A DNA stretch of 38,030 nt from Thermoplasmata archaeon. GTDB lineage: Archaea; Thermoplasmatota; Thermoplasmata; Methanomassiliicoccales; Methanomethylophilaceae. A program made the position numbers and the translations under genes. The stretch is taken from positions 1-38,030 of the forward strand of contig SUSX01000006.1 of the NCBI GenBank assembly GCA_015063195.1, given 5' to 3'. The first letter of the stretch is position 1, and each line of letters begins with the position of its first letter. Of this stretch, positions 26,166-36,324 are shown in pieces. The notes under the pieces are model-generated. The model worked only from the letters and a program-made list of their open reading frames with translations, was not told where the DNA came from and did no database searches.

Positions 26166-27644
26166 ATGTCTGATAATGTGAATCAGAAACAGAGTTCCAA
26201 TAAGAAATTGGGAATCATCTCATTGGCACTGATCAATGTGGCTGCGGTTCTCAGTCTCCGTAACTTCCCTGCAATGGCTGTGGAAGGATGGGGAATGATC
26301 TTTTGGTATGTTCTGTTCACTGTATGTTTCCTCTTACCTACGGCATTGGTTGCTGCTGAATTGGCATCAACATGGCCGAAGGCAGGAGGTATATATGCGT
26401 GGGTGAAAGAGGCATTCCCTGGAAAGGGAAGTTTCATCACCATTTGGTGTTCATGGGTGAATAATATCGTATGGTTCCCAACCGTCGTTTCATTCATCAT
26501 GGTTACCATTGCATATGCTATTCTCCAACCTGCGTTGGGAGATAACACGATCTTCATGGCAGTCGTTATGTTGGGAGTGATGTGGATACTCACATTCTTC
26601 AACTTCACAGGAATGAAGCACTCTACAAAACTGTCCACAATAGGTACGGTTATCGGAGCATTGATCCCGATTACCATATTGGTGGTGCTGACATTTGCAT
26701 GGTTGGCTCAGGGAAATGTAAGTGAGATGGGTGACCTCACACTCTCAGCATTGGTTCCCGATATGAACTTCAGTATGCTCACATTCGCTGCAAGTCTTGT
26801 CCTGATGTTCGCAGGAATGGAGATGGCAGGATATCACGCCAGGGAGACTGAGAATCCTCAGAAAGACTATCCTATTGCGATGTTCATTGCAGCATTGGTA
26901 ATCTGTGTCGTCTCCATCCTCGGAACATGGAGTGTAGGAACCCTTGTACCTGCAAGCTTCCTCAACGGACCTGAAGGACTGAACGGAGGTGTGATACAGG
27001 CATTCCAGGTAGCACTTGACAGCTTCAACTTCGGTTGGATGATCGTTCCTCTCGGACTCATGCTTGCTGTCGGTATCGTAGCTCAGCTATCAACATGGAT
27101 GATGGGTCCTGCAAAGGGTCTTGCACCAGCTGCATACAACGGAGACCTTCCCCCTCTGTTCCGTAAGGTGAACAAGAACGGAGCACCCGTGGGAGTATTG
27201 GTAATCCAGGCAGCAGTATCGTCAGGTTTCGTCATACTGTATCTGGTACTCGATGCGCTGAACATTAATGGATACTGGGTATTGGTTGCGATCACATCAT
27301 TGATCAACATCATCATGTATCTCTTCATGTTCACAGCCTTCCTTAAACTGAGGAAGACACAGCCGAATGTCAAACGTCCGTTCAAGCTTCCCGGAGGAAA
27401 GGTGGGAGCATATCTAGTAGGCGGGGTAGCCATTGCTACATTGATCTTCGGATTCATCTTCGGACTGTACCCGTCAGAAACGCTGAGCGAGACTATGACA
27501 GTCGTATACATCATCGGTGTATTCGCTGCAGTCATAGTAATCTCAGTACTGCCTCCTTTCATAATCGACAGGTGGCTGAAGAAGGATTCATGGAAACCTA
27601 CTGCGGAGGAATTGAGAAAGTATGAAGAAAGTAACGACAGTTGA
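26166..27644 (+). CDS. APC-superfamily amino acid permease/antiporter (glutamate:GABA or amino acid:amine antiporter-like)
   Basis: 492 aa, ~12 TM; LRNFPAMAVEGWGMIFWYVLFTVCFLLPTALVAAELASTWPKAGGIYAWVKEAFPGKGSF. Confidence 0.88.
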   Translation: MSDNVNQKQSSNKKLGIISLALINVAAVLSLRNFPAMAVEGWGMIFWYVLFTVCFLLPTALVAAELASTWPKAGGIYAWVKEAFPGKGSFITIWCSWVNNIVWFPTVVSFIMVTIAYAILQPALGDNTIFMAVVMLGVMWILTFFNFTGMKHSTKLSTIGTVIGALIPITILVVLTFAWLAQGNVSEMGDLTLSALVPDMNFSMLTFAASLVLMFAGMEMAGYHARETENPQKDYPIAMFIAALVICVVSILGTWSVGTLVPASFLNGPEGLNGGVIQAFQVALDSFNFGWMIVPLGLMLAVGIVAQLSTWMMGPAKGLAPAAYNGDLPPLFRKVNKNGAPVGVLVIQAAVSSGFVILYLVLDALNINGYWVLVAITSLINIIMYLFMFTAFLKLRKTQPNVKRPFKLPGGKVGAYLVGGVAIATLIFGFIFGLYPSETLSETMTVVYIIGVFAAVIVISVLPPFIIDRWLKKDSWKPTAEELRKYEESNDS

Positions 27645-27653
27645 TTGAAAACA

Positions 27654-27669
27654 GAGGCCGAAAGGCCTC
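27654..27669. terminator. Bidirectional-looking hairpin between convergent genes
   Basis: GAGGCC-GAAA-GGCCTC followed by ATCTTTTC. Confidence 0.5.
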
Positions 27670-27675
27670 ATCTTT

Positions 27676-28551
27676 TCATTCAGAAAGTTCCGGTTCTGTG
27701 TTCGCCGAGAACAGATAAACTCCGAAGAGTACAATCAGCGAACCGATTATAATCAGAGTTGCAGGAATTTCGGAAAAAACAAGGAATCCGAGAACGGAGC
27801 CGAAAACCGGTTCCAACAGACTGGATACTGCAATAAACGATGTTTTCTCATATTTGAGTCCCCAATTGAAAACGGAGTGACCCAGGATAGTACAGAACAC
27901 TGCCATTCCGAGAGCACATAGCAAATCGGCAGTATCGCATATTATCTCATCACCGACCGATATACAAACCAACAATGCGGTCAAAGCAGCGGAAAGATAC
28001 ACAATGAATGTGTATACGGTGGTTGACATACGGCTTCTCTGTCTTCTGCCGATTACGGCATATCCGGCAAACATGACGGATCCAATAAGTGCCAGTATAT
28101 CTCCGTAAAGGCTGTTGTTACCCGAATGGAAATCGTTCAGAGCAATAACAACGACTCCTCCGAATGTTATCATGATGGCAATCCAACCTTTGACCGATAT
28201 CTTCTCCCTGAAGAATATCAGCATGATGGCAGCGATGAAGAATACAGATGTATCCACAAGGACAAGACTTGATGTGATGGATGTGAATCTAAGGGACTCA
28301 AAGTATGCTGCAAAATGGATAGCCAGTACAAAACCACTGATGATGCATAGAATCAGATCTCTCAATTTCAGGGAACGAAGTTCCTTTCTGCAACCGATCA
28401 AAAGAAAAGGAAGGATGATCAGGGAAGCGAAAAGCATCCTATAGAATACCAACGTTATTGATGATGCATCGCTCCAAAGGGTGAAAATCGCCGACGTAGA
28501 TACTGCGGCTGCAGCAAGGAAGATGGCAATTCTTCTGAATCCTGTATTCAT
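27676..28551 (-). CDS. EamA/DMT superfamily transporter
   Basis: 291 aa, ~10 TM, two EamA-like halves (FRRIAIFLAAAAVSTSAIFTLWSDAS...; SLLEPVFGSVLGFLVFSEIP). Confidence 0.85.
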   Translation of the reverse strand: MNTGFRRIAIFLAAAAVSTSAIFTLWSDASSITLVFYRMLFASLIILPFLLIGCRKELRSLKLRDLILCIISGFVLAIHFAAYFESLRFTSITSSLVLVDTSVFFIAAIMLIFFREKISVKGWIAIMITFGGVVVIALNDFHSGNNSLYGDILALIGSVMFAGYAVIGRRQRSRMSTTVYTFIVYLSAALTALLVCISVGDEIICDTADLLCALGMAVFCTILGHSVFNWGLKYEKTSFIAVSSLLEPVFGSVLGFLVFSEIPATLIIIGSLIVLFGVYLFSANTEPELSE

Positions 28552-28587
28552 TTCTTTTCCTGTCTTGTATGAAAGAAAGAAAAGAGC

Positions 28588-29886
28588 TCAGAATATGAGC
28601 TCGAGTTTCTCAAGAATGGATTCGGGATTCTTTCCGAAGATACGGATGATGTTGTCACCTTTGTTACTCGCCTTTTCGACAATAACATCGGGAACGTATC
28701 CTGCATCCTGAATGGCGTATCTGATCAGTTCTCCTGAGAGTGCATTCTTGTGTTTCTTCCTGTCAGTGTATTCGATGGAGAGTCCAACCTCTTCCATGAC
28801 GTCAACCATGTCTTTGGAATATTTCATGTTGAATGCAGACCTGATTTTAGGATTCTTTTCCATTGCTGCAAGAATTGCATAGGAAAGGTGTCCTGCGGTA
28901 CCGAATTTGGATTTGCCGTTTTTCCTCATGGATCCGTTATGGAATGACAGTTTGCCTTCAATGGCAGCAACATCCTCGGGGCCTGCTGCATTCCTGGTTG
29001 CGAATGCGATGTTTACTCCTTTGTTAGGAACTACTTCCTCAGGTGTGATGTTGATAAGTGCATCGGCTGCATCGTCAAGATCATCCAGGATGCGGAATCT
29101 CTCCTTGTCTCCCATCTGTCTGATGATCGGATTAACCAGTTTGTCTCCGTGTCCGATGACATACATGTCCGCGATAGACTGTTGAATCATCTTTCTGGAG
29201 ATGAGAATTGAATTAACGATATCGACACTCTTTGCCATATTTGCTGTGATGAAGGATGACAGTGTACATCCTCCTCCGTGACCTGCCCTTTCAAGTCTGG
29301 GATATTCTATCCTTGTGAATTCTGACGACAGATACAGGTAATCGATTACCGATGTTCCGTTCATATGTCCGCCTTTGAGAAGGACGGATGATGCGTCCTT
29401 TCCGATGACCTCACATGCATATTTTACATCTTCCTCATCTCTGATGGATATACCTGAGAGTACTTCGGCCTCATGCTTGTTGGGTGTGATCAGTTCACAC
29501 ATAGGAATGAGTTTTCTCTTGATGGCTTTGGCGAGATCGTCTCTTGCCAATGAATCTCCCACTCCGGCCACCATGACGGGGTCGAGAATAAGAGGCATCT
29601 CATGATCCTCGAGGATATCTGCGACAACACCGACAGTTTCTGCGCTGTAGAGCATTCCTGTCTTTACGGCTTTGATGTCGACATCCTTGAGTACTGCTTC
29701 CAACTGTGCCTGAATCATATCTGCCGGCACAGGCATAATCTCTTCAACAGCTGTAGTGTTCTGTGCGGTCAAGGCTGTTATTACCGCACAGCAGTGAACA
29801 TCCAATGAACTCATGGCCTTGATATCGGCCTGTATACCTGCGCCACCGACAGAGTCTGAACCTGCGATTGATAGTGCGCATCTCAT
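28588..29886 (-). CDS. thiDN: Bifunctional HMP/HMP-P kinase (ThiD) fused to ThiN-type thiamine-phosphate synthase domain
   Basis: ALSIAGSDSVGGAGIQADIKAMSSLDVHCCAVITALTAQNT; C-terminal ...FATRNAAGPEDVAAIEGKLSFHNGSM...KFGTAGHLSYAIL typical of ThiN. Confidence 0.92.
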   Translation of the reverse strand: MRCALSIAGSDSVGGAGIQADIKAMSSLDVHCCAVITALTAQNTTAVEEIMPVPADMIQAQLEAVLKDVDIKAVKTGMLYSAETVGVVADILEDHEMPLILDPVMVAGVGDSLARDDLAKAIKRKLIPMCELITPNKHEAEVLSGISIRDEEDVKYACEVIGKDASSVLLKGGHMNGTSVIDYLYLSSEFTRIEYPRLERAGHGGGCTLSSFITANMAKSVDIVNSILISRKMIQQSIADMYVIGHGDKLVNPIIRQMGDKERFRILDDLDDAADALINITPEEVVPNKGVNIAFATRNAAGPEDVAAIEGKLSFHNGSMRKNGKSKFGTAGHLSYAILAAMEKNPKIRSAFNMKYSKDMVDVMEEVGLSIEYTDRKKHKNALSGELIRYAIQDAGYVPDVIVEKASNKGDNIIRIFGKNPESILEKLELIF

Positions 29887-30047
29887 AATCCCGGTTATAA
29901 CATCATACTATTAAATCTGGCTCTTTGGAAATCGTCCTCTGTCTGTGATATTATCGGTCAGATGTCCAGTTGTTTTCGGGTATTCATCATCCTGCGGTGA
30001 AGGATTCGGTAACAAGGTTTATATTATGTCTCACGGTTCGAGAGACG

Positions 30048-30422
30048 ATGAAAGCTTACAGTTACCACTTCATTTTCGACGATAACACACAGTACAGGGA
30101 CCTTCTTCCGGTTTTCCCTGACATTTTGAAGATTATTCTCGCCGAGAACGATCACTTCCAGTCACAGGAAGATGAAGAGAACCGTGAGATGTTCATCGCA
30201 ATGAACATGTACGACCTCGAGGAGAACAGAAAGCCTGAGGGATACAACAGAAAGGGTAAGTACAGACTCATTTTCCCCATGGACCGTAAGGAGATGTACG
30301 TCCGCACATTCGTAGGAAAGGCAAACGATGTCAGGCGTATCGGAGAAAAAATTTCTGAGATGTTGTCTACAGCCCATGTGAAGTTCACATCGGCCGAGAA
30401 TGACAACATCGCATTCGATTAA
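30048..30422 (+). CDS. Conserved hypothetical protein
   Basis: ATG at 30048 (MKAYSYHFIFDDNTQYRDLLPVFPD...) with a TATA-like TTTATATTA about 30 nt upstream; track start at 29970 unlikely. Confidence 0.6.
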   Translation: MKAYSYHFIFDDNTQYRDLLPVFPDILKIILAENDHFQSQEDEENREMFIAMNMYDLEENRKPEGYNRKGKYRLIFPMDRKEMYVRTFVGKANDVRRIGEKISEMLSTAHVKFTSAENDNIAFD

Positions 30423-30733
30423 ACCATCAGTGCTACTGATACAAGTATGAACAGAGTACCGATAACTGTCATCACAGACAGAATCTTATCGGTATTCTCT
30501 TTCCTGTTTTCTTTCATCATCAACAGGCAGCATGCACAGTTCATCGCAAGAGCAAGGATGGAGGGGACCATCGTACTCTGATGCGACATAATTGAGATAT
30601 TACATATTATGAGGGAAACGACAGAGGTACAGAATACATATCTGAACCAGCGTTCTTCGAAATGGATCCTGTCCTCTCTTTTGTCTATTTCCACGTATGC
30701 GTTCTTGACGTAACCGTATTCAAGTGAACCCAT
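30419..30733 (-). CDS. Small membrane protein, unknown function
   Basis: 104 aa, 3-4 hydrophobic segments; shares TTAA stop region with the convergent gene. Confidence 0.55.
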   Translation of the reverse strand: MGSLEYGYVKNAYVEIDKREDRIHFEERWFRYVFCTSVVSLIICNISIMSHQSTMVPSILALAMNCACCLLMMKENRKENTDKILSVMTVIGTLFILVSVALMV

Positions 30734-30812
30734 CCTTTCACCATTACTGTGTTGGTGTTCAGAGTATATAAGGCTCTGAGGGGGAGGTCACCGAATCGCC
30801 CGAATCGCCGAA

Positions 30813-32267
30813 TTACTCAAGAAGTTCGTTCCAACAGGCCTCAAGAAGCTGGTTTTCCTGGCGGACATTCTCGTACCTTACCATCTTTTGTTCGATGACA
30901 GTAAGGATCTGTTCGTCCGTGGATGCGGATGATGTTCCTCCGAGGGAGTTGCGTCTTTCGACACACATGTCGACGGTGATGCAGTTGTACACGTCCTCGC
31001 CGATGCAGTCGGAGAACTTGCCGAACTCCTCCAGTGAGAGGTCTTCAAGTTTCTTGTCGGTGTCGATACAGTATCTGACTGCAGCTCCTACGATACCGTG
31101 TGCTTCACGGAACGGGATTCCTTTGACTACAAGATAATCCGCAAGGTCCGTGGCATTAATGAATCCGTTCTCTACGGCGGCTCTCATGCGGTCCGTGTTG
31201 AATCTGATGGTTGAAAGAACAGGGCACATGATGTTGACGCACTGAAGGAGACAGTCCAAAGAATCCATGAGTGCCTTCTTGTCTTCCTGAAGGTCCCTGT
31301 TGTAAGAAAGCGGAAGGCCCTTCTGCATCACGAGCATGTTCATCAGAGTTCCGATGACGGATCCTGTCCTTCCTCTGATGAGTTCGGTGATGTCGGGGTT
31401 CTTCTTCTGCGGCATGATGGACGATCCTGTTGTGTACTTGTCATCCATTTCTACGAAACCGAACTCCTGTGAAGACCAATAGATGAGTTCTTCGGAGAGT
31501 CCGGAAAGGTGGATCTGTGTCTGTGATGCGGCGAATGCAATCTCGGATACGAAATCCCTGTCACTCACAGAATCCAGTGAGTTTTCTGTAGGTCCGTTGA
31601 AACCGAGTGCCTTTGCAGTCATTTTTCTGTCGATAGGATATGTGGTTCCTGCGAGGGCTGCGGCTCCGAGCGGACATTTGTTCATCCTGTTGTATGCATC
31701 CATGAAACGGTCGGCATCCCTGCTGAGTTTGAATGCATATGCAAGATAATGTTGTGCAACAGTTACCGGTTGGGCATGCTGCATGTGAGTGAAACCGGGC
31801 AGGATGGTGTTGCCGTGGTCCTGCGCGATTTTCACCATTACATCGATAAGAGCATCGATGGATGAAACGATTTCAAGGACAGATTCCCTGAGGTACATCC
31901 TATAGTCCGTGGCGACCTGGTCGTTCCTGCTCCTTCCCGTATGGAGTTTTCCTCCTGCGGGTCCGATCAGTTCGGTGAGTCTGAATTCCACGTTGGTGTG
32001 GATGTCCTCGAGGGAGAAGTCCAGTTTGAATTCGCCGTTCTCCATCTCGGCAACTATGGTCTTGAGACCTTCGATAATACGGTCCGCATCATCCTCGGGG
32101 ATAATCTGACATTTTTTGAGCATCCTTACATGAGCCAATGAGCCCATGACATCGAAGAATGCCAATGCCGAATCTGTTTCCAGGGATGTTGTGAAGTCGA
32201 GGGTGGACTCTGCCATCCCTCCTGCGAATCTACCTGACCATAGTGCCTGCTGTGACATGTGCCTCAC
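30813..32267 (-). CDS. argH: Argininosuccinate lyase
   Basis: LWSGRFAGGMAESTLDFTTSL...LHTGRSRNDQVATDYRMYLR...TGSSIMPQKKNPDITELIRG. Start could also be 32258. Confidence 0.96.
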   Translation of the reverse strand: MRHMSQQALWSGRFAGGMAESTLDFTTSLETDSALAFFDVMGSLAHVRMLKKCQIIPEDDADRIIEGLKTIVAEMENGEFKLDFSLEDIHTNVEFRLTELIGPAGGKLHTGRSRNDQVATDYRMYLRESVLEIVSSIDALIDVMVKIAQDHGNTILPGFTHMQHAQPVTVAQHYLAYAFKLSRDADRFMDAYNRMNKCPLGAAALAGTTYPIDRKMTAKALGFNGPTENSLDSVSDRDFVSEIAFAASQTQIHLSGLSEELIYWSSQEFGFVEMDDKYTTGSSIMPQKKNPDITELIRGRTGSVIGTLMNMLVMQKGLPLSYNRDLQEDKKALMDSLDCLLQCVNIMCPVLSTIRFNTDRMRAAVENGFINATDLADYLVVKGIPFREAHGIVGAAVRYCIDTDKKLEDLSLEEFGKFSDCIGEDVYNCITVDMCVERRNSLGGTSSASTDEQILTVIEQKMVRYENVRQENQLLEACWNELLE

Positions 32268-33478
32268 TTCTTGTGTGCTTTTGCCGCAGTCCTGTTGGGA
32301 AGTCCCCAGCAGTAGATGAATCCGGTTGCTGACTTGTGGTCGAACTCGTCACCGACAGCGTATGTTGCCAATCCCTCTTCGTAGAGTGAGTAGGGTGATT
32401 TGCGTCCTACGACCATTGCGTTTCCTTTGAAGAGCCTTACACGGACTGTTCCTGTGACGAATTCCTGTGTCTGGTCGACGAATGCGTCGATTGATTCACG
32501 GAGGACTCCGAACCAGAGACCGTTGTATGCGATCTGTGAGAATCTCTGTTCAATGATCTTCTTGAATTCAAGGACATCCTTCTGGAGTGTGAGGAACTCA
32601 AGTGCCCTGTGTGCGAGTGTAAGGACAGTTGCTGCGGGGCATTCGTATGTTTCCCTGCTCTTGATTCCTACGAGACGGTCCTCGACGTGATCGATACGTC
32701 CTACTCCGTGCTTGCATGCGATTGCATCGAGTTTCTGGATGAGTTCGACACCGTCGAGCTTTTCTCCGTTAAGTGCCTTCGGAATTCCCTTCTCGAATTC
32801 AACTTCTACGTACTCGGGCTCATCGGGAGCATCCTTGGGGTTTGTTGTCCATCCCCATGCCTCCTCCGGAGGTTCGATCCATGCATCCTCGAGGACACCG
32901 CATTCGCAGCTTCTTCCCCAGAGGTTCTCATCAACTGAGAAGGGGTTCTCTTTCTTGACGATGATTTCGATGTTGTTCTGCTGTGCGTATTCGATTTCTT
33001 CCTCACGGGTCATAACCCATTCCCTCATAGGTCCGATGATACCGATTGAGGGGTCGAGTGAAACAATACCTACGTCGAAACGAACCTGGTCGTTTCCTTT
33101 TGCTGTACATCCGTGTGCGATGTATTTTGCTCCCTCACGCTGTGCAATCTCTACGAGGATCTTGACGATGAGGGGTCTTGCGATTGCTGTACTGAGGGGG
33201 TAAACGTCCTCGTACATTGCGTTTGCCTTGAGTGAAGGCCAGATGTATTCCTCGACGAATTCTTTCTTTGCATCGACGAACTCGGCTTTGATTGCTCCGT
33301 TCCTGAGTGCACGTGCGACGATGTCATCGCTGCTCGGAGGCTGTCCTACATTGATAGCGACTGCAATGACGTCGAGGTTGTACTTGTCCTGTAACCATTT
33401 GATAGCGACGGATGTATCCAATCCGCCTGAGTAGGCCAAAACGACCTTTTCTCTGTTGCCTGCGTTTTCAGAGACCAT
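32264..33478 (-). CDS. argG: Argininosuccinate synthase
   Basis: KVVLAYSGGLDTSVAIKWLQDKYN...HGCTAKGNDQVRFD; start at ATG 33478. Confidence 0.96.
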   Translation of the reverse strand: MVSENAGNREKVVLAYSGGLDTSVAIKWLQDKYNLDVIAVAINVGQPPSSDDIVARALRNGAIKAEFVDAKKEFVEEYIWPSLKANAMYEDVYPLSTAIARPLIVKILVEIAQREGAKYIAHGCTAKGNDQVRFDVGIVSLDPSIGIIGPMREWVMTREEEIEYAQQNNIEIIVKKENPFSVDENLWGRSCECGVLEDAWIEPPEEAWGWTTNPKDAPDEPEYVEVEFEKGIPKALNGEKLDGVELIQKLDAIACKHGVGRIDHVEDRLVGIKSRETYECPAATVLTLAHRALEFLTLQKDVLEFKKIIEQRFSQIAYNGLWFGVLRESIDAFVDQTQEFVTGTVRVRLFKGNAMVVGRKSPYSLYEEGLATYAVGDEFDHKSATGFIYCWGLPNRTAAKAHKK

Positions 33479-33713
33479 ATTATCAGGAACAGGGTAAAAC
33501 GCGGGTGTGTATAAAGGTATAGCAACTAAATATACACTCTTGTGTAGATTGTGTTCATTTACGGTCAATGTCATTTGTATGCGACATTACTGTTTGAATG
33601 GAATATTGTGTGAAATCTACGTTATTCCGAATGATCAAGATTTGATTTTAATGTGAAAAATGTTTAGTTTAAAATTTGAGAATTTGTATTGGTGTGCATA
33701 AAAAAATAAAAAG

Positions 33714-33731
33714 GGGGATCTAACGATCCCC
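33714..33731 (-). terminator. Hairpin plus poly-T terminator of the secreted-protein gene
   Basis: On minus strand: GGGGATC-GTTA-GATCCCC followed by CTTTTTATTTTTTT. Confidence 0.65.
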
Positions 33732-34927
33732 TTAAGAGGTTTTAATTATGAAGAACAAGAAGCCTAATACTAAAAGTGCAAGAACGCACATAGCAATGAC
33801 AACAATGTCATCTGTTCCGAGTGATGCCTCTTCAGTTACTGTCTGAGAAGGTCCGGGGATAACGACAGATTCTCCGTCTCCTGCTGGAATCGGCTCATAG
33901 CATGCGGTAAGTACTACGTCTGAATCAGTGACTGTGAACATGTATCCGACAAGTGTTCCGTTATATGCCCATCCGACTGCATAGTATCCTTCTTTTACAG
34001 GAAGTGCAGGAAGTGAGACAGGCTGGCTTTCTGTTGCAGTGATTGTGGATGAAAGAACATCGAAGGAGATTGTGTACTGTGCAGGCGGAAGAATTGAATC
34101 AGCAGGCTGGAATCCTGAGAGTTTGGCCATGACATTAGGAGATTCCCCTGCAGGCACTGTGATCTTGTTCACAAATTGAGCCAACTCGGACTCATTGCTG
34201 GTGGACACATAGATTTCGGGGCAGTCTCCACTGGGGACGTCAATACTGTCTGCACAGTTCCAATGATTCATTTCAATGTCTTTTTCACAGTTTGTAAAAG
34301 TACAATCCGCAATTGAGACATTGATTCCTGCACCGTCGCCTCCGCTGACATAGAATCCTATTCCTGTATTCGTGTCCTCTGAACCGAAGTTGCATCCGTT
34401 CAGGTTCACGTCCCTTGGTCCTGTCCTGACAAGCATTCCTCCGACAGTGGCATCCCATTCGAAATTAACATTTGAGAAGGTTACTGTTCCGCTTTCAAGA
34501 GGGCAGAATCCACGGTAGTCATTTCCGTGATCGCATCCGTTCTTTTCAGGTGCGAAGATTACTGTTCCTTTGTCGGATGCAGTTCCTCCGACAAAGTTGT
34601 CCGCATAGAGGTACACTCCATGTTTTTCACTGTGAGTAGTGACCTTTATCGTGATTGTCTTCCCTGCAAGGTCTACATCAGGATACCAGTCCCTTTCATT
34701 TGTGAAATTGATAGTCCTGTCGCTGTCCCCTGCAAAAGAAAGGACCTTGCCTCTGTTATCTTCATTTAAAATCTGATTAACAAGATTTGTGTTGTCGGGA
34801 TAATCCTTAGAGTAAATCACATCGGGGCTGGGGTCAGCAGCATCCGATCCCCCCCCCCTACAATAGGTGCTAATAAAAGCATAGCTGTAAGGGCGAGGGC
34901 CATAATTGCGCTGAACTTAGATTTCAT
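33732..34927 (-). CDS. Secreted/surface beta-helix-like (adhesin-like) protein with C-terminal TM anchor; interrupted by a G10 tract frameshift in the presented sequence
   Basis: ATG 34927 preceded by GAGGT gives signal peptide MKSKFSAIMALALTAMLLLAPIVGG; body ORF (33732-34820) is in another frame; C-terminal TM DIVVIAMCVLALLVLGFLFFIIKTS. Confidence 0.7.
34849..34858 (-). repeat. Homopolymer of 10 G (C10 on + strand) at the signal peptide/mature junction
   Basis: Counted directly: gat-cccccccccc-ta. Confidence 0.95.
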
Positions 34928-35311
34928 AGTTCGACCTCTAAAATACGAATCCAAGACAGTCATGTGAATATTAAAAGGTTACTTCATCTCTAGCTTTTTA
35001 ATTAACTTCAACATGGTGTAATAATCAGATATATTGAGCTAAAGGAAAATATGCTGTTCTTATGATTCGAAAATAAATTTCCGATATTATCTGTTGATTA
35101 GAATCAAACACAATCATCAGGATTCTTCGAAAAATCTGTCTTTTATGCCGTGTCGTTTTCCGGCCAACTGCGTTGTTCCCTGAACATCAAGTTGTAACAA
35201 TGGAATCAAAACCGATGTGTGGGAAACAGGGTGAACATTCATTGTCTTATTTCAGACAATATATTTTTAATCACAATCACAATGGTCTGATTCTCAATAC
35301 AGGTGTATAAA

Positions 35312-36322
35312 ATGAAGAAAGTAGGCATAATCGGAGGTACCGGTTACACAGGAGGGGAGTTGGCACGCATTCTTTGCACGCACCCCGACATCGAGATTGT
35401 CTCAATGACATCCCGTCAGAATACCGGAAAGAAGGTGTCGGATGTACATTCGTACCTTGACGGATATTTGGACATAGAATTCAGTGAGAAGATCTCAAGG
35501 GAAATTGATCTTGCATTCGTTGCAACACCCCACGGTGTAGCGATGAAAGAGGTTCCGTCACTTCTCGAGTCAGGAATAAAATGTATCGATCTCTCCGGAG
35601 ACTACCGTCTTCATGATGTAAAGACCTATGAACTTTGGTACGGTCATGAGCACACGGATGTGGAAAATCTCCAGGATGCAGTATATGGTCTTCCAGAGCT
35701 GTTCCGTGACGAAATAAAAGGTTCCGATCTTGTAGCAAATCCCGGATGCTATGCTACCGCAACTATTCTGGCCTGCGCACCTTTGGTCAATGCAGGCGTA
35801 GCAAATGACGATATATTCGTAGATGCCAAGAGCGGTACATCCGGAGCCGGAATGGTTCCGACCGTACGTACTCACCATTCATACTGCGGTGAATCGATCA
35901 TCCCGTACAGTGTGGGAACCCACCGCCATACACCTGAGATAGAGATGGTATTGAACAAATTCACAGGAAAGAGTCCCGACGTTCTCTTTGTACCCAACCT
36001 TGTACCGATTGTACGCGGAATTCTTTCATCATGTTATTTCACACTCAAAGAGCCGATGTCTCCCGAGGAGGTGACTGCGATTTACAAGAAGCAGTATGAC
36101 GGAGAGAGGTTCGTTCATGTGACATCCGATGCATCCATAAGCAGTGTTGTCGCATCAAACCATGCACAGGTCAGTGTATCGACCATCGGTAACAAAGTAA
36201 TTGCTTTCGGAGCAATCGACAATCTGGTCAAGGGTGCTTCCGGTCAGGCGATACAGTGCATGAACTTAATGTTAGGATTAAACGAAACAGCCGGACTCAA
36301 CGCTCCGGGATTGGGGGTTTAA
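35312..36322 (+). CDS. argC: N-acetyl-gamma-glutamyl-phosphate reductase
   Basis: MKKVGIIGGTGYTGGELARILCTHPDIEI...NPGCYATATILACAPL. Confidence 0.96.
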   Translation: MKKVGIIGGTGYTGGELARILCTHPDIEIVSMTSRQNTGKKVSDVHSYLDGYLDIEFSEKISREIDLAFVATPHGVAMKEVPSLLESGIKCIDLSGDYRLHDVKTYELWYGHEHTDVENLQDAVYGLPELFRDEIKGSDLVANPGCYATATILACAPLVNAGVANDDIFVDAKSGTSGAGMVPTVRTHHSYCGESIIPYSVGTHRHTPEIEMVLNKFTGKSPDVLFVPNLVPIVRGILSSCYFTLKEPMSPEEVTAIYKKQYDGERFVHVTSDASISSVVASNHAQVSVSTIGNKVIAFGAIDNLVKGASGQAIQCMNLMLGLNETAGLNAPGLGV

Positions 36323-36324
36323 AA

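Noticed and set aside
33732-34820. GTG 34820 as the true start of the secreted protein
   Set aside because: No ribosome-binding site upstream and the resulting protein lacks a signal peptide, while the ATG at 34927 has both GAGGT and a signal peptide in a shifted frame.
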